From assembly GCA_030268105.1 (NCBI GenBank), contig BSDZ01000016.1, positions 441,501 through 505,500 on the forward strand: 64,000 nt of DNA. Direction: 5' to 3'. The notes under the pieces are model-generated. The model worked only from the letters and a program-made list of their open reading frames with translations, searched no databases and was not told the DNA's origin. The position numbers and the translations under genes were made by a program. Source of the stretch: Volvox africanus. Lineage: Eukaryota; Chlorophyta; Chlorophyceae; Chlamydomonadales; Volvocaceae. Shown in pieces: positions 24,358 to 34,604 of the stretch; the first letter of the stretch is position 1; each line of letters begins with the position of its first letter.

Positions 24358-25438
24358 CAAAAGAGGCATTTTTGCCTGGAAAACTTATGAATGCAAATGA
24401 TGATATGAAACTCCCCAAAGCTGTTGTTCTTCCAAAGACAAAAGAACAATTTACTAAGCTAGTTCATAGTCTATGGCAAGCAGTTCCATCAGGTCGCTGG
24501 GGTTCTCCAGCCTGAAGGCCCTGAAGGCATGTACATTTATGTCAAGGATTAATTTCAGCACATTTCCATACACACAGACCATTTCCAGTTTTCCACCTTG
24601 TGACGTGGTGAGCAGCAACTACAAGTGGATAAATCCAGAGCAATAGTGAGAGGGAGTTATCCTTAAAGTGTAAGGGAGAACTGGTACTCGTGCATCACAA
24701 GCTATTACACCCTGTGTTACAGTGGTGCGAACAGCGAGGAACGATATCAGATTCCTGGGTCGAACCCAGGCTAGTGCACATAGATTGATGCATACTCTAC
24801 AGGCTGCGCTTAATTCCCGACTGCACTATGGTGGATATCCGGGCTGGTGCTGCGTCAGGGTTATAAACAGGTTATAAACCGCCACCCTAGATGAAGAAAA
24901 GTAGAGGGTAGTGCCGGGAAAACAAAAGAACCATATACGTCGGGTGCACGGGACAAGCTGCCTACGGAATGCCAGGGGCGGCCGAGGACATTCGCTGCAG
25001 GGTGGGAAGGATACCCCTACCTTCCTAAGAGTGAGAAAGCCCCTTTTCCTCCACCTCCACTGCCTCCCAAGCAAAACCCTTGTCCTCCCTCCCAGGGACA
25101 CTCCAGGGAAAGGGGGCAAAATGCTCGGACCCTCCCAAACTGCCCACCAGAAAAGCTAGACCACTCGAAAGACGCAGGCGGGGGGGGGGGAAATAACAAG
25201 CCACCAAGGGCCCCCCCGTGGAAAGGTCAACGGCTACGCCCACTGAGAGCCCTAGCTATCCCTACCAGCAAGACAAGCTGGGGAGCCCTCCCTCTCCACC
25301 CTCTAAAATCCAGGCCAACACTGGCCACAAGGGCACTCCTCTCCATGCTCCCCCACAACTCCCCTCCTCCCTAAGTTCCCTGCCCTCTTCTCCTAACGGC
25401 TCCTCAACAAGAACTCCTGAAACTGCTGGCTCTGCCCC
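24358..25438. other. Unassigned sequence between TRIM LTR and LINE
   Basis: From about 24900 the + strand is open in short proline- and serine-rich frames (for example 25218-25442), and includes a poly-G run at 25181. It may be part of an old retroelement, but I see no diagnostic motif. Confidence 0.25.
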
Positions 25439-26344
25439 TTAGTCTGTCAACTCCGCTGGCGCTGCACACTGGATTTGCCCACCTGCGACTGCGAGGATGG
25501 GGTGTTGTGGCCCTGCCCGGTCCCAACCTTGCCGGGGCATACCAAGTGCTGCAAAGGAGTGTAGCCAAGCCCAAAAGTCTGCTACTGTTCGGGCACGAGC
25601 ACGGTGAAGGGGTAAAGTGGCTGATGCTGCTGTCACCTCCGTTTCTGCTGGTCCCCCTATGGTCGCCTGGGTCAGGGGGTTGCCTAGTTGGGTGTCAGTG
25701 GCTTCTCCACCTGGCCTAGGGGATTCCCTGACCGCGTGAAGAAGTCCGTGATGGCCCTTTGACGGGATGCCTGCTCTGCACAAGTCTGACTTTGAGGCCG
25801 TGATGCCTGTCCTGGAGCCGTAGTCTTTACTTGCCTCTGCCCCGCGCGAGTTGCTGCTGGGAGGCACTATCTGCCACATTCCATGGCTGAAAGGGTTGCC
25901 ATAGCTATGACATCCCATGGCGCCTGTTCACAGCCTGGGGATGCTTGGATGAGCCAGAGATGTTGCTGGCCCATGCGCTACTTTGTGGTGGTTGATGACA
26001 GCAAGTGTCTGTCAATCTGTTCCCGCACTGCCTGCGCTATGGGGCACTCCCAGAAATGGTGCATGCACGGGGAGCAGAGACGGCTAGGTGTACCTCCAAA
26101 GGTCCCACATCCACAGGACTTTGTAGGCACCTGGGAAACGTGTGTGTTGCCTGGTAGGGGTATTCCATCCACTCCAAGGCGCCACACTGTCTCCTTTTTT
26201 TGGTTCTCCCAGTGTACATCAGACCACAGGCGGGCGAGGGTTGCATGAAAGCAGTCGACTTCAGTCTCTAGGTTAAGCTGGGCTACCGCTCCTGATACGC
26301 CCATGGCCTCTTGCACAAAGGCTGCCATCACCTGCTGTCGTTGT

Positions 26345-26390
26345 TTGGCCTGGCCTGGCCTGGCCTGGCCTGGGGCTGGCCTGGCCTGCA
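26345..26390 (-). repeat. (CTGGC)n pentanucleotide repeat within the LINE
   Basis: Tandem GGCCT/CTGGC units, read on the minus strand as a Gln-Ala-Arg-Pro-Gly-rich segment of the LINE reading frame. Probably slippage after loss of function. Confidence 0.75.
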
Positions 26391-27316
26391 GCTGGGTTGC
26401 TTGGCGAACTGTTAGTCCATAGATTGGCACTGCGGTTGAGCCTTCGGGCAGTCTCCAGCCCAGCCACCTGATGATCATAGCCATCATTGTTTTGCGGTCA
26501 GGCAGGGGGTGCACCCGCTGCTCCTGTTGCTGTCTATCTGCGGATCTCCACTGACCGAGCTGCCTCTAACCACATCGGATTGATATCAGCGTACAGGGCA
26601 GTAATGGCGGCTCGGGTGACTTCCTTATTTCTCTGTAAGGTAGGCAGTGTACTGGGGTCCAGATGGTTATGGGTCCAGTCAGCGTCCTGGAGGTTGGTCA
26701 CTTGGCCGTGCTCCGACATGTCATGGACCCGCATCACGTCCCCCACGGTCAGCGGTTTCTTGCAAGAGGCCAGCACTGTGTGATTTGCTTCAAGGCCTGG
26801 GCACCGGTGCGTGCTGTTGCTGTTCCCACCAGCATTCTTGTTAGGCAGTAACGGGTTGCCCCACAGGCTGCTGCCAGCACCAGTCCCCGGGACCAAGGGT
26901 GGGTCGCAGATGTCTACTGGCGGGGGCAGATACCCCAGGGCCCCAACAATCTGGCTGATATCCTCGGGGAGGTTTGCCCCACCTATCCATGGCCCAGTGG
27001 CCTGGGCTGTGGTATGGTCCCGTGGCTGGAGGGCAGGGTGGGTGAGCTCCAGATGGGTGGCTAGGGTGCGAAACCAAGGATGGAGGCTCCCAGTCTCCAT
27101 GATTCCCTGGATAAAACGCACAGCCCACACTGCATGCCTGGCCTGGTTGTGTTGTTTGAGAGGCAGCAGCCCAAAGCCACCGTTAGAAGGATGGCCCTCC
27201 AGAAGCCCCTTTAGCACCCCAGTGAGGCGCTGGCCCTGGTCTTCTGGGCCCTGTTTCCGATCCACCAGATCGTCAGGCCGTCAGGCCTTCAACTTGAGCC
27301 AGCATGGGTTCTGGCG

Positions 27317-27415
27317 TGTAGCACCTTGGGGTATCTAAGGGTAGTGTCCAGGATGGACCGTGTATGGTCATCTTCTGATTGGGCCTTTGTAGGCAGACAC
27401 AACAGAGATACAACA
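27317..27415 (-). mobile_element. Solo LTR of the TRIM family, inside the LINE
   Basis: TGTAGCACCTTGGGG to GATACAACA, about 99 bp, in the same sense as the copy at 3896. Flanks TGGCG and TTAAT do not form a target duplication, so the adjacent AT-rich block was probably joined by a later deletion or rearrangement. Confidence 0.75.
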
Positions 27416-27810
27416 TTAATCGGGCTTCTAGAAAGGTGGGACAGACTCAATCCCTTCTAGGGCTGCTTGTCACGATAACTGGACCTGAATCCCACTTCTC
27501 ACACTTATGCATCAATCATGCAAACATTGATGAAATAATATGGCAAATATTATTACGTATTGAATTATATCAAATATTGCTAATCAACTACGTATGTCAG
27601 CTCGATCTGTGCATCTGTGCATTATCACAATATCGGTTATGCTGCCAGCGCCACGGGTGCAATATTGATCTCGCGGACTTATTAAATCACGATTATGCAT
27701 AAAAATTTATAAATATTATATATAAATATAATATGGTCACAATGCATTCAATTACGGGCCAGCAATCATCTTGTCGGGTCGCATTGACCGACACGACGAT
27801 ATATGAACCG
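27416..27810. other. AT-rich insert interrupting the LINE
   Basis: About 395 bp that separates the two halves of the LINE coding sequence. It has no open frame of note and no clear terminal repeats. Together with the LTR at 27317 it replaces the RT catalytic core. Confidence 0.45.
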
Positions 27811-28187
27811 TTATACAACATCATAGGTTTTAACAAAGTCAAGGAAGGCAAAAATAACCCATCTATTCTGTTTACGAGGGAGGTGAGGCAGGTGGCGTAA
27901 GAAGAGGATTTTGGCTCCTATGCGCTGCTTGGGAAGGAAAGCTGATTGCTCGGGGCTGATGATGCGACCCAAAGCTGATCCCAGGCAGTTGGCCAAGACT
28001 TTGGCCAGCAGGCGGTAGTCTGAGCACGGCAACGTGATGGTGTGACAGTTGCCGCTTGGCTGCTTGGGGTCTCCCTTCTTACAGAGAATTTTGATGACCC
28101 CCCACGATGCCTGCTCTTGGTTGCTCCTATTCCTTTTGATGGGTGTTTATATCTGCTGTCCCTCCACTGAGGGACTCTAATCCTCAC

Positions 28188-28640
28188 CGTAGCAATGCAT
28201 CATCTGGGCTGGGTTGGGGGTAGTCTGGTGCTGTCTTTGCTTGCTGGTTGAGGTATGCTGGGGTTGTATTTGAGGCTGTGATGGATTGTCAGCTGAGTCG
28301 CCCACGGTGAGTTGAAGTTGTGAGCTTCGAGTCTGCGTGTCTTCTAGAGGTTGGGGCTGATGGGTTCTCATTCTTTGCCTGGTAGTTGTCATTGCTGCCT
28401 CCTCAATCTCCTTGTGCACTCGCTGCATTTCCATTTTTCCTTCCAGGCCTGCTGAGCTCGTTCATCTTTGTGCCTTGTGTTGTTGAGCCCGAAGTTCCTC
28501 TGGCAGGTAGGAAAGCCACTGTTTCCATTTTTTGTTGTGCTGAGTACCCCAGGGGCATGATTGCCCAAGGGGCGCTTTTTCCCCTTGGGAGGTGGGGCTG
28601 GTGTCGGCTTGGCCCATGGCGGCCTGGTGAGGGCTCTATC
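28188..28640 (-). other. Possible upstream part of the LINE
   Basis: Minus-strand frames here (28434-28177 and 28712-28389) are rich in Gln, Thr, Pro, Lys and Arg, with a small Cys pair (KCSEC). They might be linker or ORF1 remnants of the LINE. Assignment weak. Confidence 0.3.
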
Positions 28641-28739
28641 TGTTGTATCTCTGTTGTGTCTGCCTACAAAGGCCCAATAGGAAGATGACCATACATGATC
28701 CATCCTGGACACTACCCATAGATACCCCAGGGTACTACA
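28641..28739 (-). repeat. TRIM LTR (3' LTR in element orientation)
   Basis: On the + strand TGTTGTATCTCTG to GGTACTACA. Differs from its partner at 28909-29007 at several positions (for example aatagg versus aatcgg), so the insertion is not brand new. Confidence 0.85.
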
Positions 28740-28908
28740 ATTATCCCCCTTCTCATGGATGTGTCCTCACATCCGAGGGCAGGGTGAATCACCACCCTGG
28801 AAGGACAGATCCCTTCATAATCCCTCTTCATGCGGCATGGCGTCCTGCATCCACCAGCCACCACAGGGATTCAAATCCGGATTATTCCTTGCCTGTCTCA
28901 ATCCCAAT

Positions 28909-29007
28909 TGTTGTATCTCTGTTGTGTCCCCCTACAAAGGCCCAATCGGAAGATGACCATACACAGTCCATCCTGGACACTACCCGTAGATACCTCAGTA
29001 AACTACA
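28909..29007 (-). repeat. TRIM LTR (5' LTR in element orientation)
   Basis: On the + strand TGTTGTATCTCTG to AAACTACA. Directly followed by the target duplication CTATC. Confidence 0.85.
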
Positions 29008-29117
29008 CTATCCACTGCACCCAGGAGGTTGCCCTTGCCTAGCAGGGGTGTGGGAGAGCTAGCTGGTCTTCCTGCTGGTCTTCCCTCTGGCCTTCCCTGT
29101 CGTGGCCTGAAGGTGTT

Positions 29118-29540
29118 TGTTGTATCCTTAATGCATTTCGGTAATTCATTAAGATATAATAATTATCTGTTTATTATTTTATAATATAATATATTTAATT
29201 ATCATATTAACTGTTTCATGTTTCCATCTGGCATTCGATTTGTGGATTTGGTCTCGGCTGTCGACGACCAATACTAACCGACTTCCTGAAACATCCGAAC
29301 CTGTCGGTTACTCCATAACCTGTATGGAATGGGCCATTTACCGCCTGAATGGTAAATGGTGGAACATCTGGTTCCTGGTTCACTGAATCTCCGGTTGTAG
29401 TGGTGACTTCTGAAGGTCACGCCCGGTTCGAGGCCTTATGGTCTCTCAAGTACGACCTAGTCGGCGGCTCTACTTAATCGGGCTCTGGCACAACAACCGG
29501 TATCTTTTGATACCACCCTTCGTGGGTACCATATACAACA
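29118..29540 (+). repeat. 5' LTR of element 1
   Basis: Begins TGTTGTATCC and ends ATATACAACA, giving 8-bp inverted ends TGTTGTAT/ATACAACA. Should carry promoter and poly(A) functions of the element. Confidence 0.93.
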
Positions 29541-29543
29541 AGC

Positions 29544-29557
29544 TGGTATCGAGACCG
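29544..29557 (+). other. Primer-binding site of element 1
   Basis: TGGTATCGAGACCG begins 3 nt after the 5' LTR. It starts with TGG, as required to pair with a tRNA CCA end, and matches the site of element 2 for 12 bases. It resembles but does not equal the common initiator-tRNA site TGGTATCAGAG. Confidence 0.75.
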
Positions 29558-29687
29558 TTCCTCCCTGGGACGTCTCGTCAAGTCTTCCGCTGAAATCGTT
29601 CAAGCCTTCTCAAGTCTTTCTGTGGTAACTGCTCAAGCCACTCTAACCGCGCAACGCGCTCAAGCCACTCAAGCTGCCCTTTTATAA

Positions 29688-30188
29688 ATGGACATCGACC
29701 ACGATCTTCCTCCTGCCGACATCCCTCTGGACATGGAGACATTGCCTGAGGAGCTGAGCGCCGCCATTTTCGCTGCGGCTACCACCGTGTCAACACCTCA
29801 GACCCTTCGGAGCGGCACTTCTGCCCAGTCACTCCGATCCATCGCAAATCAACTTCACGCGCGGACTTCAAAATTTTTGAAGTTCATCGAAGGCATCCAA
29901 GCGTTGGTGTCAAACCATTTGACACCTGGTGCCGTGGATATTCCTGGGATGGCTCCCGCTGCTGCCGCAACAACTTGTGCTGCTGTTGCGGGCACCTCTT
30001 CCAGGCCACCTGGGCCTCCTCATACTGGACATGAGGACGAGGACATGGCCTGCGACGACCCTGACGAGGAGACCCCGGCGCCCCCGACCAAAAAACCGCG
30101 GGCTGCATCCGTTCGTCCAGGCATCACCGGGCACGAGGATCAGCCGCGGCAGGTTAAGGGCGCCGGACATGGCCTGCGACGACCCTGA
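29688..30188 (+). pseudogene. Truncated gag of element 1
   Basis: Starts MDIDHDLPPADIPLD and has a helical N-terminal part followed by an Ala/Pro/Gly-rich and charged tail. It is disrupted by a tandem 124-bp duplication (30043-30166 and 30167-30290). As 124 is not a multiple of three, the second copy is read out of frame and translation stops at 30188. No capsid-like domain or CCHC zinc knuckle is present, unlike the 411-residue gag of element 2. By alignment to element 2, the capsid, zinc knuckle and beginning of pol appear to have been lost between this segment and the pol frame. Confidence 0.7.
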
Positions 30189-30290
30189 CGAGGAGACCCC
30201 GGCGCCCCCGACCAAAAAACCGCGGGCTGCATCCGTTCGTCCAGGCATCACCGGGCACGAGGATCAGCCGCGGCAGGTTAAGGGCGCCGG
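30043..30290 (+). repeat. Perfect 124-bp tandem duplication in gag
   Basis: Two consecutive copies, each from acatggcctgcgacg to gttaagggcgccgg, read as identical. The duplication shifts the frame and ends the gag frame early. Confidence 0.95.
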
Positions 30291-30377
30291 TAAGTCTAAG
30301 AGGGGCGGCGGACAGCAGGGGAGGCACTTGGCCCCAAAAGGGGGCCACGTGCAGAAGAAGGGGCCTCAGGATGCATC

Positions 30378-33300
30378 TTGCTGCCTGAGTATGTGTCCCG
30401 ACGCAACCCTTCTTTTCTGTCGGGAATGCAACGGGTCTTAAGGTTTAATCCAGGGACGGCTCTTTTCCATAGCCTTGATATGGCAGGTGAGGTTGTTCAA
30501 CTCCCTGGAAGCCCATACTCTGTTGACGTCTGGTTTGCTGCTCCTAAATCAGTTCAGGAGGGCTTGCCTGAGACTGAACCCTGTATTTCAGTTCTCTGCT
30601 TGCCTAAAGCTGCTGCCCTGATAGGTGCTGGCGTACCTCTGATCACCGTAAGTATGGCAGGTCGTACGTTCACCGCCCTAGCCGACTCTGGAGCCAGTGA
30701 TGATTTCATTTCGGCATCAGTGGTTACGCAGCTTGGCCTGAAACCTAGCCCATGCTCCTGGTCAGAAGTTACCCTTGCTGATGGGGGTAAGCAGGCTATC
30801 TTGGGGCAGGTTAATCTTCGTCTATCTGCAGGTCCTTTAAGGTTAAATGTCCGTCCATACGTGTTGCCTGAGCTAACTGACGCTGCCACGTATATCTTGG
30901 GTTCTTCCACGCTAGCACAGTATGGGGCTGTCCTTGACTATGAGGCTAAATCTTTGCGCCTGCGCAAGGGGAATCTAGTCTGCAAGGTACCCTTTACTAC
31001 TGCCGGACAGCCACCAGATCAGATGACACCTGCGCCTTGCTTTAATTATGCAACCACTGCTATCTGTCAGCACACTGAACCTGAAGTTGTTGGCAGAAAA
31101 GCAGCAGTTCGCATGATTCGCAAGGGGGCCCATGCTTTACTAGTACGGCCCAAGTTGCACCTGAATGCAACTTCTATCCCAGCTGATGCCACTGACCCTG
31201 AGCTTGAGGCCCTGTTACAGGAATATGCAGATATATTCCAGGAGGTCCCTGGTAAGCCTCCAATGCGGCCTGTGGATCACACCATACCTTTGGTGCCTGG
31301 TGCAGTACCCGTTTCCCGCCCCATGTATCGGCTAAGCCCCTTGGAGCTGGACGAGGTCAAACGACAGGTTACTGAGCTGCTGAAAAAAGGTATGATACGG
31401 CCAAGCACATCCCCATACTCCGCCCCTATTCTGTTTGTGGGAAAGAAGGATGGGACTCTGAGAATGTGCATTGACTATAGGGGGTTAAATGCCGCAACAG
31501 TTAAGAACCGTTACCCCCTCCCACGTGTCGATGATCTGCTGGATAAGCTAAAAGATTCTGCATTCTTTAGCTCTATTGACCTCCAGCAGGGGTATAATCA
31601 GATTCGTATAGCAGAATCTGACATCCCTAAAACGGCTTTCCGTACGCCGTTTGGCCATTTTGAATATACCGTCCTTAGTTTCGGACTGACGAACGCCCCT
31701 GCAACGTTCCAAGCCGTCATGGACCGCATCTTCAGGCCATACATCGACAAATTCGTCATCTGTTATCTGGACGATATCCTGGTGTTTTCAAAGACCCGTG
31801 AGGAGCACATACAACACCTCCGCCTGGTCTTTGAGGTTCTGCGGCATGAGCAGCTGTATGCTAAGCGTTCTAAGTGCCACTGGGCACAACCACAGGTGGA
31901 GTATCTGGGGCATATAGTGTCTCAGGGTGGCATACGGATGGACCCCCGGAAAACTGCTGTTGTTCGGGATTGGCCAGTGCCCTCCAACCTTCAGGAACTG
32001 CGTAAGTTTTTGGGCCTGACCAACTACTTTCGTAAGTTCATAGAGCGCTACTCAGTCATTGCTGCACCGCTAACAAACCTCACACGTAAGGGAGCCTTCT
32101 CTTCACCTGAGGCCTGGACCCCCGCATGCCAAGAAGCTTTTGATGCTTTGAAGCGTGCTATCTCTGATGATATTATCCTGCACTTCCCTGACTACTCTTT
32201 GCCGTTCCGTGTAGAGGTCATAACTGATGCATCTATACATGGGACGGGGGCAGTTCTGTTGCAGCAGGGACGCCCCATTGCATACACGAGTAAGAAGTTT
32301 TCGGGGGCTGAAACCCGTTATACCACTGGGGAACAGGAATTTCTGGCGGTCCTACATGCCTTGAAGGAATGGCGATGTTACCTTGAGGGCCGGCCTTTTG
32401 CCCTCAAGACTGATCACAAACCCCTTACGTTTCTGCAAGGTGTGCCCTCCCTTAACCGACGCCAGGCCCGCTGGATGGAATACCTGGCACGGTTTAACTT
32501 TGATTGGGAGTACCTGAGCGGCTCACTTAACATAGCTGATGCTCTCAGTAGGCACCCCTCACTGCATGCAGCCATTCTGGCGGTAAGCACACGGAGTACG
32601 TCTCAAACAAAACCTAACTTCGTGCCCTCCAATTTTACCAAGCGCTTGAAACAGGCTTATGCAGCCGACCCGTGGTTCACAATTCACAACAACACGGGGC
32701 ACTTGGTACAGGAGCATGGCTTATGGATCCGATCGGAAGGATCCCACCATCAGATTGTCGTACCTAACGACGATTCATTACGTCGTGAACTTCTCTCACG
32801 TTTTCATGACGGCCCTCTTGCTGGGCATCCGGGCTGCACGCGGTTACTAGAGCTTTTGCGGCGTCAATTCTGGTGGCCCCGCATGGCTAAGGACACCGAA
32901 AATTATGTCCTCTGTTGCGACCTGTGCCAGCGCAATAAGGCCCAGTCTGGTAAAGCACATGGGCATCTCCAACCTCTTCCTATTCCTGACGCTCCGTGGG
33001 AAAGCGTCTCTATGGACTTTATTGTTGCGCTGCCCAAAACTGAGGGAGGATACGATGCCGTGCTGGTCCTGGTCGACCGTTTCACCAAGATGGTCCACCT
33101 GGCCCCCACGACATCATCCTGCACAGCTGAGCAAACGGCCCGTCTATTTTTCGACAATGTGGTACGTTTGCATGGGGTCCCCAAGTCCGTGGTATCTGAC
33201 CGCGGCACTCAATTTGCAAGTAAGTTTTGGGGCGCCCTGGGGACTCTGGTAGGAATGCGGGTGAACCTGTCCACCGCCTACCACCCCCAATCTGATGGGC

Positions 33301-34112
33301 AAACAGAGCGTGTTAACCGTGCCCTGGGTGATATGCTCCGTAACTTTGCAGGACGCACCCCTACTGCATGGGATACCTACCTAGCCGCTGCTGAGTTTGC
33401 CATTAATAACGCTACTAACCGGTCCGTTGGTAATAGTCCGTTTTTCCTGAATTACGGTTTTAACCCTGCTTTGCCTGTTTGGCGGGAGTTGGACGTAAAT
33501 GTTCCAGCTGCAAAAACGTTTGCTAAGTCTTTCGTGTCCCGACTAACTGACGCTAAAGCTTGCCTGGAAGCTGCACAGCAACGGGCTATGGACTATTATA
33601 ACAAGTCCAAAAAGGACGTCACGTTCACCAAGGGCCAGCTGGTTATGTTGAGCACGAAGAACCTTCGTTCCCTGGCTGATGGGTCTCGCAAGTTATTACC
33701 GCGCTTTGTGGGGCCTTATCCTGTCGTACGCATGGTAGGGTCGGTGGCTGTAGAGTTACAACTCCCATCTGACCTACGAATTCATCCCACATTTCATGTA
33801 TCTCTCGTACGTCCATATCGGGGTACTCTGCCTGAGGCTAACGATAGCATCCCTCCTGTTACGGAAGCTAATCCCTCTACCTGGTTATCGGGTAAGCAGA
33901 CCCTGTATGCTGTCGAACGTATCCTAGATTACCGTGCACGACGTGTTGGCAAGGGCAGGCGTAAGCGCAATGTGCATGAGTACCTGGTTAAATGGTCTGG
34001 GTATTCATCTGAGCACAATAGCTGGGAACCGGCACGTAACTTCACCCCTGACATGAAACCCCTGCTTGATGAAGCCAGGCTGCGGGCACAGTCTAAGGAC
34101 GGACCTCTCTGA
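30378..34112 (+). CDS. Pol polyprotein of element 1 (PR-RT-RNase H-IN-chromodomain)
   Basis: An uninterrupted 1244-residue frame. Order: retropepsin with LADSGASDDFIS (Asp103), reverse transcriptase with the YLDD box at 463-466, RNase H (starting near VEVITDASIHGTGAV, with TDHKPL), integrase with an HHCC zinc finger ending CDLCQRNKA and a D,D35E triad at D880, D941 and E977, a GPY/F module (FVGPYPVVRMVG), and a C-terminal chromodomain (LYAVERILDYRARRV to WSGYSSEHNSWEPARNF). The chromodomain identifies a chromovirus and is expected to direct integration to marked chromatin. The enzymatic residues are all present, so the enzyme part could be active. The true N-terminus is uncertain because no clean gag-pol junction remains; the first Met codon is not proven to be used. 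Confidence 0.93.
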   Translation: MLPEYVSRRNPSFLSGMQRVLRFNPGTALFHSLDMAGEVVQLPGSPYSVDVWFAAPKSVQEGLPETEPCISVLCLPKAAALIGAGVPLITVSMAGRTFTALADSGASDDFISASVVTQLGLKPSPCSWSEVTLADGGKQAILGQVNLRLSAGPLRLNVRPYVLPELTDAATYILGSSTLAQYGAVLDYEAKSLRLRKGNLVCKVPFTTAGQPPDQMTPAPCFNYATTAICQHTEPEVVGRKAAVRMIRKGAHALLVRPKLHLNATSIPADATDPELEALLQEYADIFQEVPGKPPMRPVDHTIPLVPGAVPVSRPMYRLSPLELDEVKRQVTELLKKGMIRPSTSPYSAPILFVGKKDGTLRMCIDYRGLNAATVKNRYPLPRVDDLLDKLKDSAFFSSIDLQQGYNQIRIAESDIPKTAFRTPFGHFEYTVLSFGLTNAPATFQAVMDRIFRPYIDKFVICYLDDILVFSKTREEHIQHLRLVFEVLRHEQLYAKRSKCHWAQPQVEYLGHIVSQGGIRMDPRKTAVVRDWPVPSNLQELRKFLGLTNYFRKFIERYSVIAAPLTNLTRKGAFSSPEAWTPACQEAFDALKRAISDDIILHFPDYSLPFRVEVITDASIHGTGAVLLQQGRPIAYTSKKFSGAETRYTTGEQEFLAVLHALKEWRCYLEGRPFALKTDHKPLTFLQGVPSLNRRQARWMEYLARFNFDWEYLSGSLNIADALSRHPSLHAAILAVSTRSTSQTKPNFVPSNFTKRLKQAYAADPWFTIHNNTGHLVQEHGLWIRSEGSHHQIVVPNDDSLRRELLSRFHDGPLAGHPGCTRLLELLRRQFWWPRMAKDTENYVLCCDLCQRNKAQSGKAHGHLQPLPIPDAPWESVSMDFIVALPKTEGGYDAVLVLVDRFTKMVHLAPTTSSCTAEQTARLFFDNVVRLHGVPKSVVSDRGTQFASKFWGALGTLVGMRVNLSTAYHPQSDGQTERVNRALGDMLRNFAGRTPTAWDTYLAAAEFAINNATNRSVGNSPFFLNYGFNPALPVWRELDVNVPAAKTFAKSFVSRLTDAKACLEAAQQRAMDYYNKSKKDVTFTKGQLVMLSTKNLRSLADGSRKLLPRFVGPYPVVRMVGSVAVELQLPSDLRIHPTFHVSLVRPYRGTLPEANDSIPPVTEANPSTWLSGKQTLYAVERILDYRARRVGKGRRKRNVHEYLVKWSGYSSEHNSWEPARNFTPDMKPLLDEARLRAQSKDGPL

Positions 34113-34167
34113 CGCTGTCCTACTTCAACCTGTCTGCTCTCTTCTTATGCATCGGGACGCTGCATCT

Positions 34168-34181
34168 AGAGGGGGAACAAT
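34168..34181 (+). other. Polypurine tract of element 1
   Basis: AGAGGGGGAACAAT directly abuts the 3' LTR and would prime plus-strand DNA synthesis. Confidence 0.8.
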
Positions 34182-34604
34182 TGTTGTATCCTTAATGCAT
34201 TTCGGTAATTCATTAAGATATAATAATTATCTGTTTATTATTTTATAATATAATATATTTAATTATCATATTAACTGTTTCATGTTTCCATCTGGCATTC
34301 GATTTGTGGATTTGGTCTCGGCTGTCGACGACCAATACTAACCGACTTCCTGAAACATCCGAACCTGTCGGTTACTCCATAACCTGTATGGAATGGGCCA
34401 TTTACCGCCTGAATGGTAAATGGTGGAACATCTGGTTCCTGGTTCACTGAATCTCCGGTTGTAGTGGTGACTTCTGAAGGTCACGCCCGGTTCGAGGCCT
34501 TATGGTCTCTCAAGTACGACCTAGTCGGCGGCTCTACTTAATCGGGCTCTGGCACAACAACCGGTATCTTTTGATACCACCCTTCGTGGGTACCATATAC
34601 AACA
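34182..34604 (+). repeat. 3' LTR of element 1
   Basis: Same length and, as read, same sequence as 29118-29540. Confidence 0.93.

Larger units (their letters stand above)
25439..28187 (-). pseudogene. Broken LINE (non-LTR retrotransposon) ORF2
   Basis: Reading from right to left, 28110-27811 encodes the start of a reverse transcriptase, with CSDYRLLAKVLANCLG, IISPEQSAFLPKQRIG and ending FAFLDFVKTYD. The frame then stops. Downstream pieces at 27265-26534, 26514-25978 and 25918-25439 resemble the region after RT in L1-type elements, including a Cys/His cluster (CGCGTFGG then CSPCMHHFWECPIAQAV). These pieces lie in different frames, so there are several frameshifts. The catalytic RT core (FADD-type box) is missing; where it should be lie a TRIM LTR (27317-27415) and about 395 bp of AT-rich DNA. 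It is therefore inactive. The 28188-28640 segment may be its upstream part. Family assignment is from motif order only. Confidence 0.75.
28641..29007 (-). mobile_element. TRIM: complete miniature LTR retrotransposon, 367 bp
   Basis: Two 99-bp direct repeats (28641-28739 and 28909-29007) flank a 169-bp interior. On the minus strand each LTR runs TGTAGT...GATACAACA. Next to the right LTR the minus strand reads ATTGGGATTGAGACAGG, closely resembling the primer-binding site of element 2 (TGGTATCGAGACAGG). Next to the left LTR it reads GAGAAGGGGGATAAT, a polypurine tract like that of element 2 (GGGAGGGGGGATAAT). The element is bounded by perfect 5-bp duplications CTATC (28636-28640 and 29008-29012). 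No coding capacity, so it must have moved with proteins of an autonomous chromovirus. Solo or relic LTRs lie at 3896, 24257, 27317 and 38386. Confidence 0.88.
29118..34604 (+). mobile_element. Chromovirus element 1 (Ty3/gypsy LTR retrotransposon)
   Basis: 5487 bp with 423-bp LTRs that I read as identical, a primer-binding site at 29544 (TGGTATCGAGACC), a short gag, one intact pol frame, and a polypurine tract AGAGGGGGAACAAT at 34168-34181 immediately before the 3' LTR. Identical LTRs point to recent insertion. No 5-bp target duplication is visible (left flank GTGTT, right flank GGTAC), so a recombination between copies or a flank rearrangement is possible. Gag looks defective, so mobility would depend on helper proteins. 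Confidence 0.92.

Noticed and set aside
27700..27740. Promoter-like TATA stretches in AT-rich spacers
   Set aside because: AT-rich DNA gives such matches by chance, and no gene start lies downstream.
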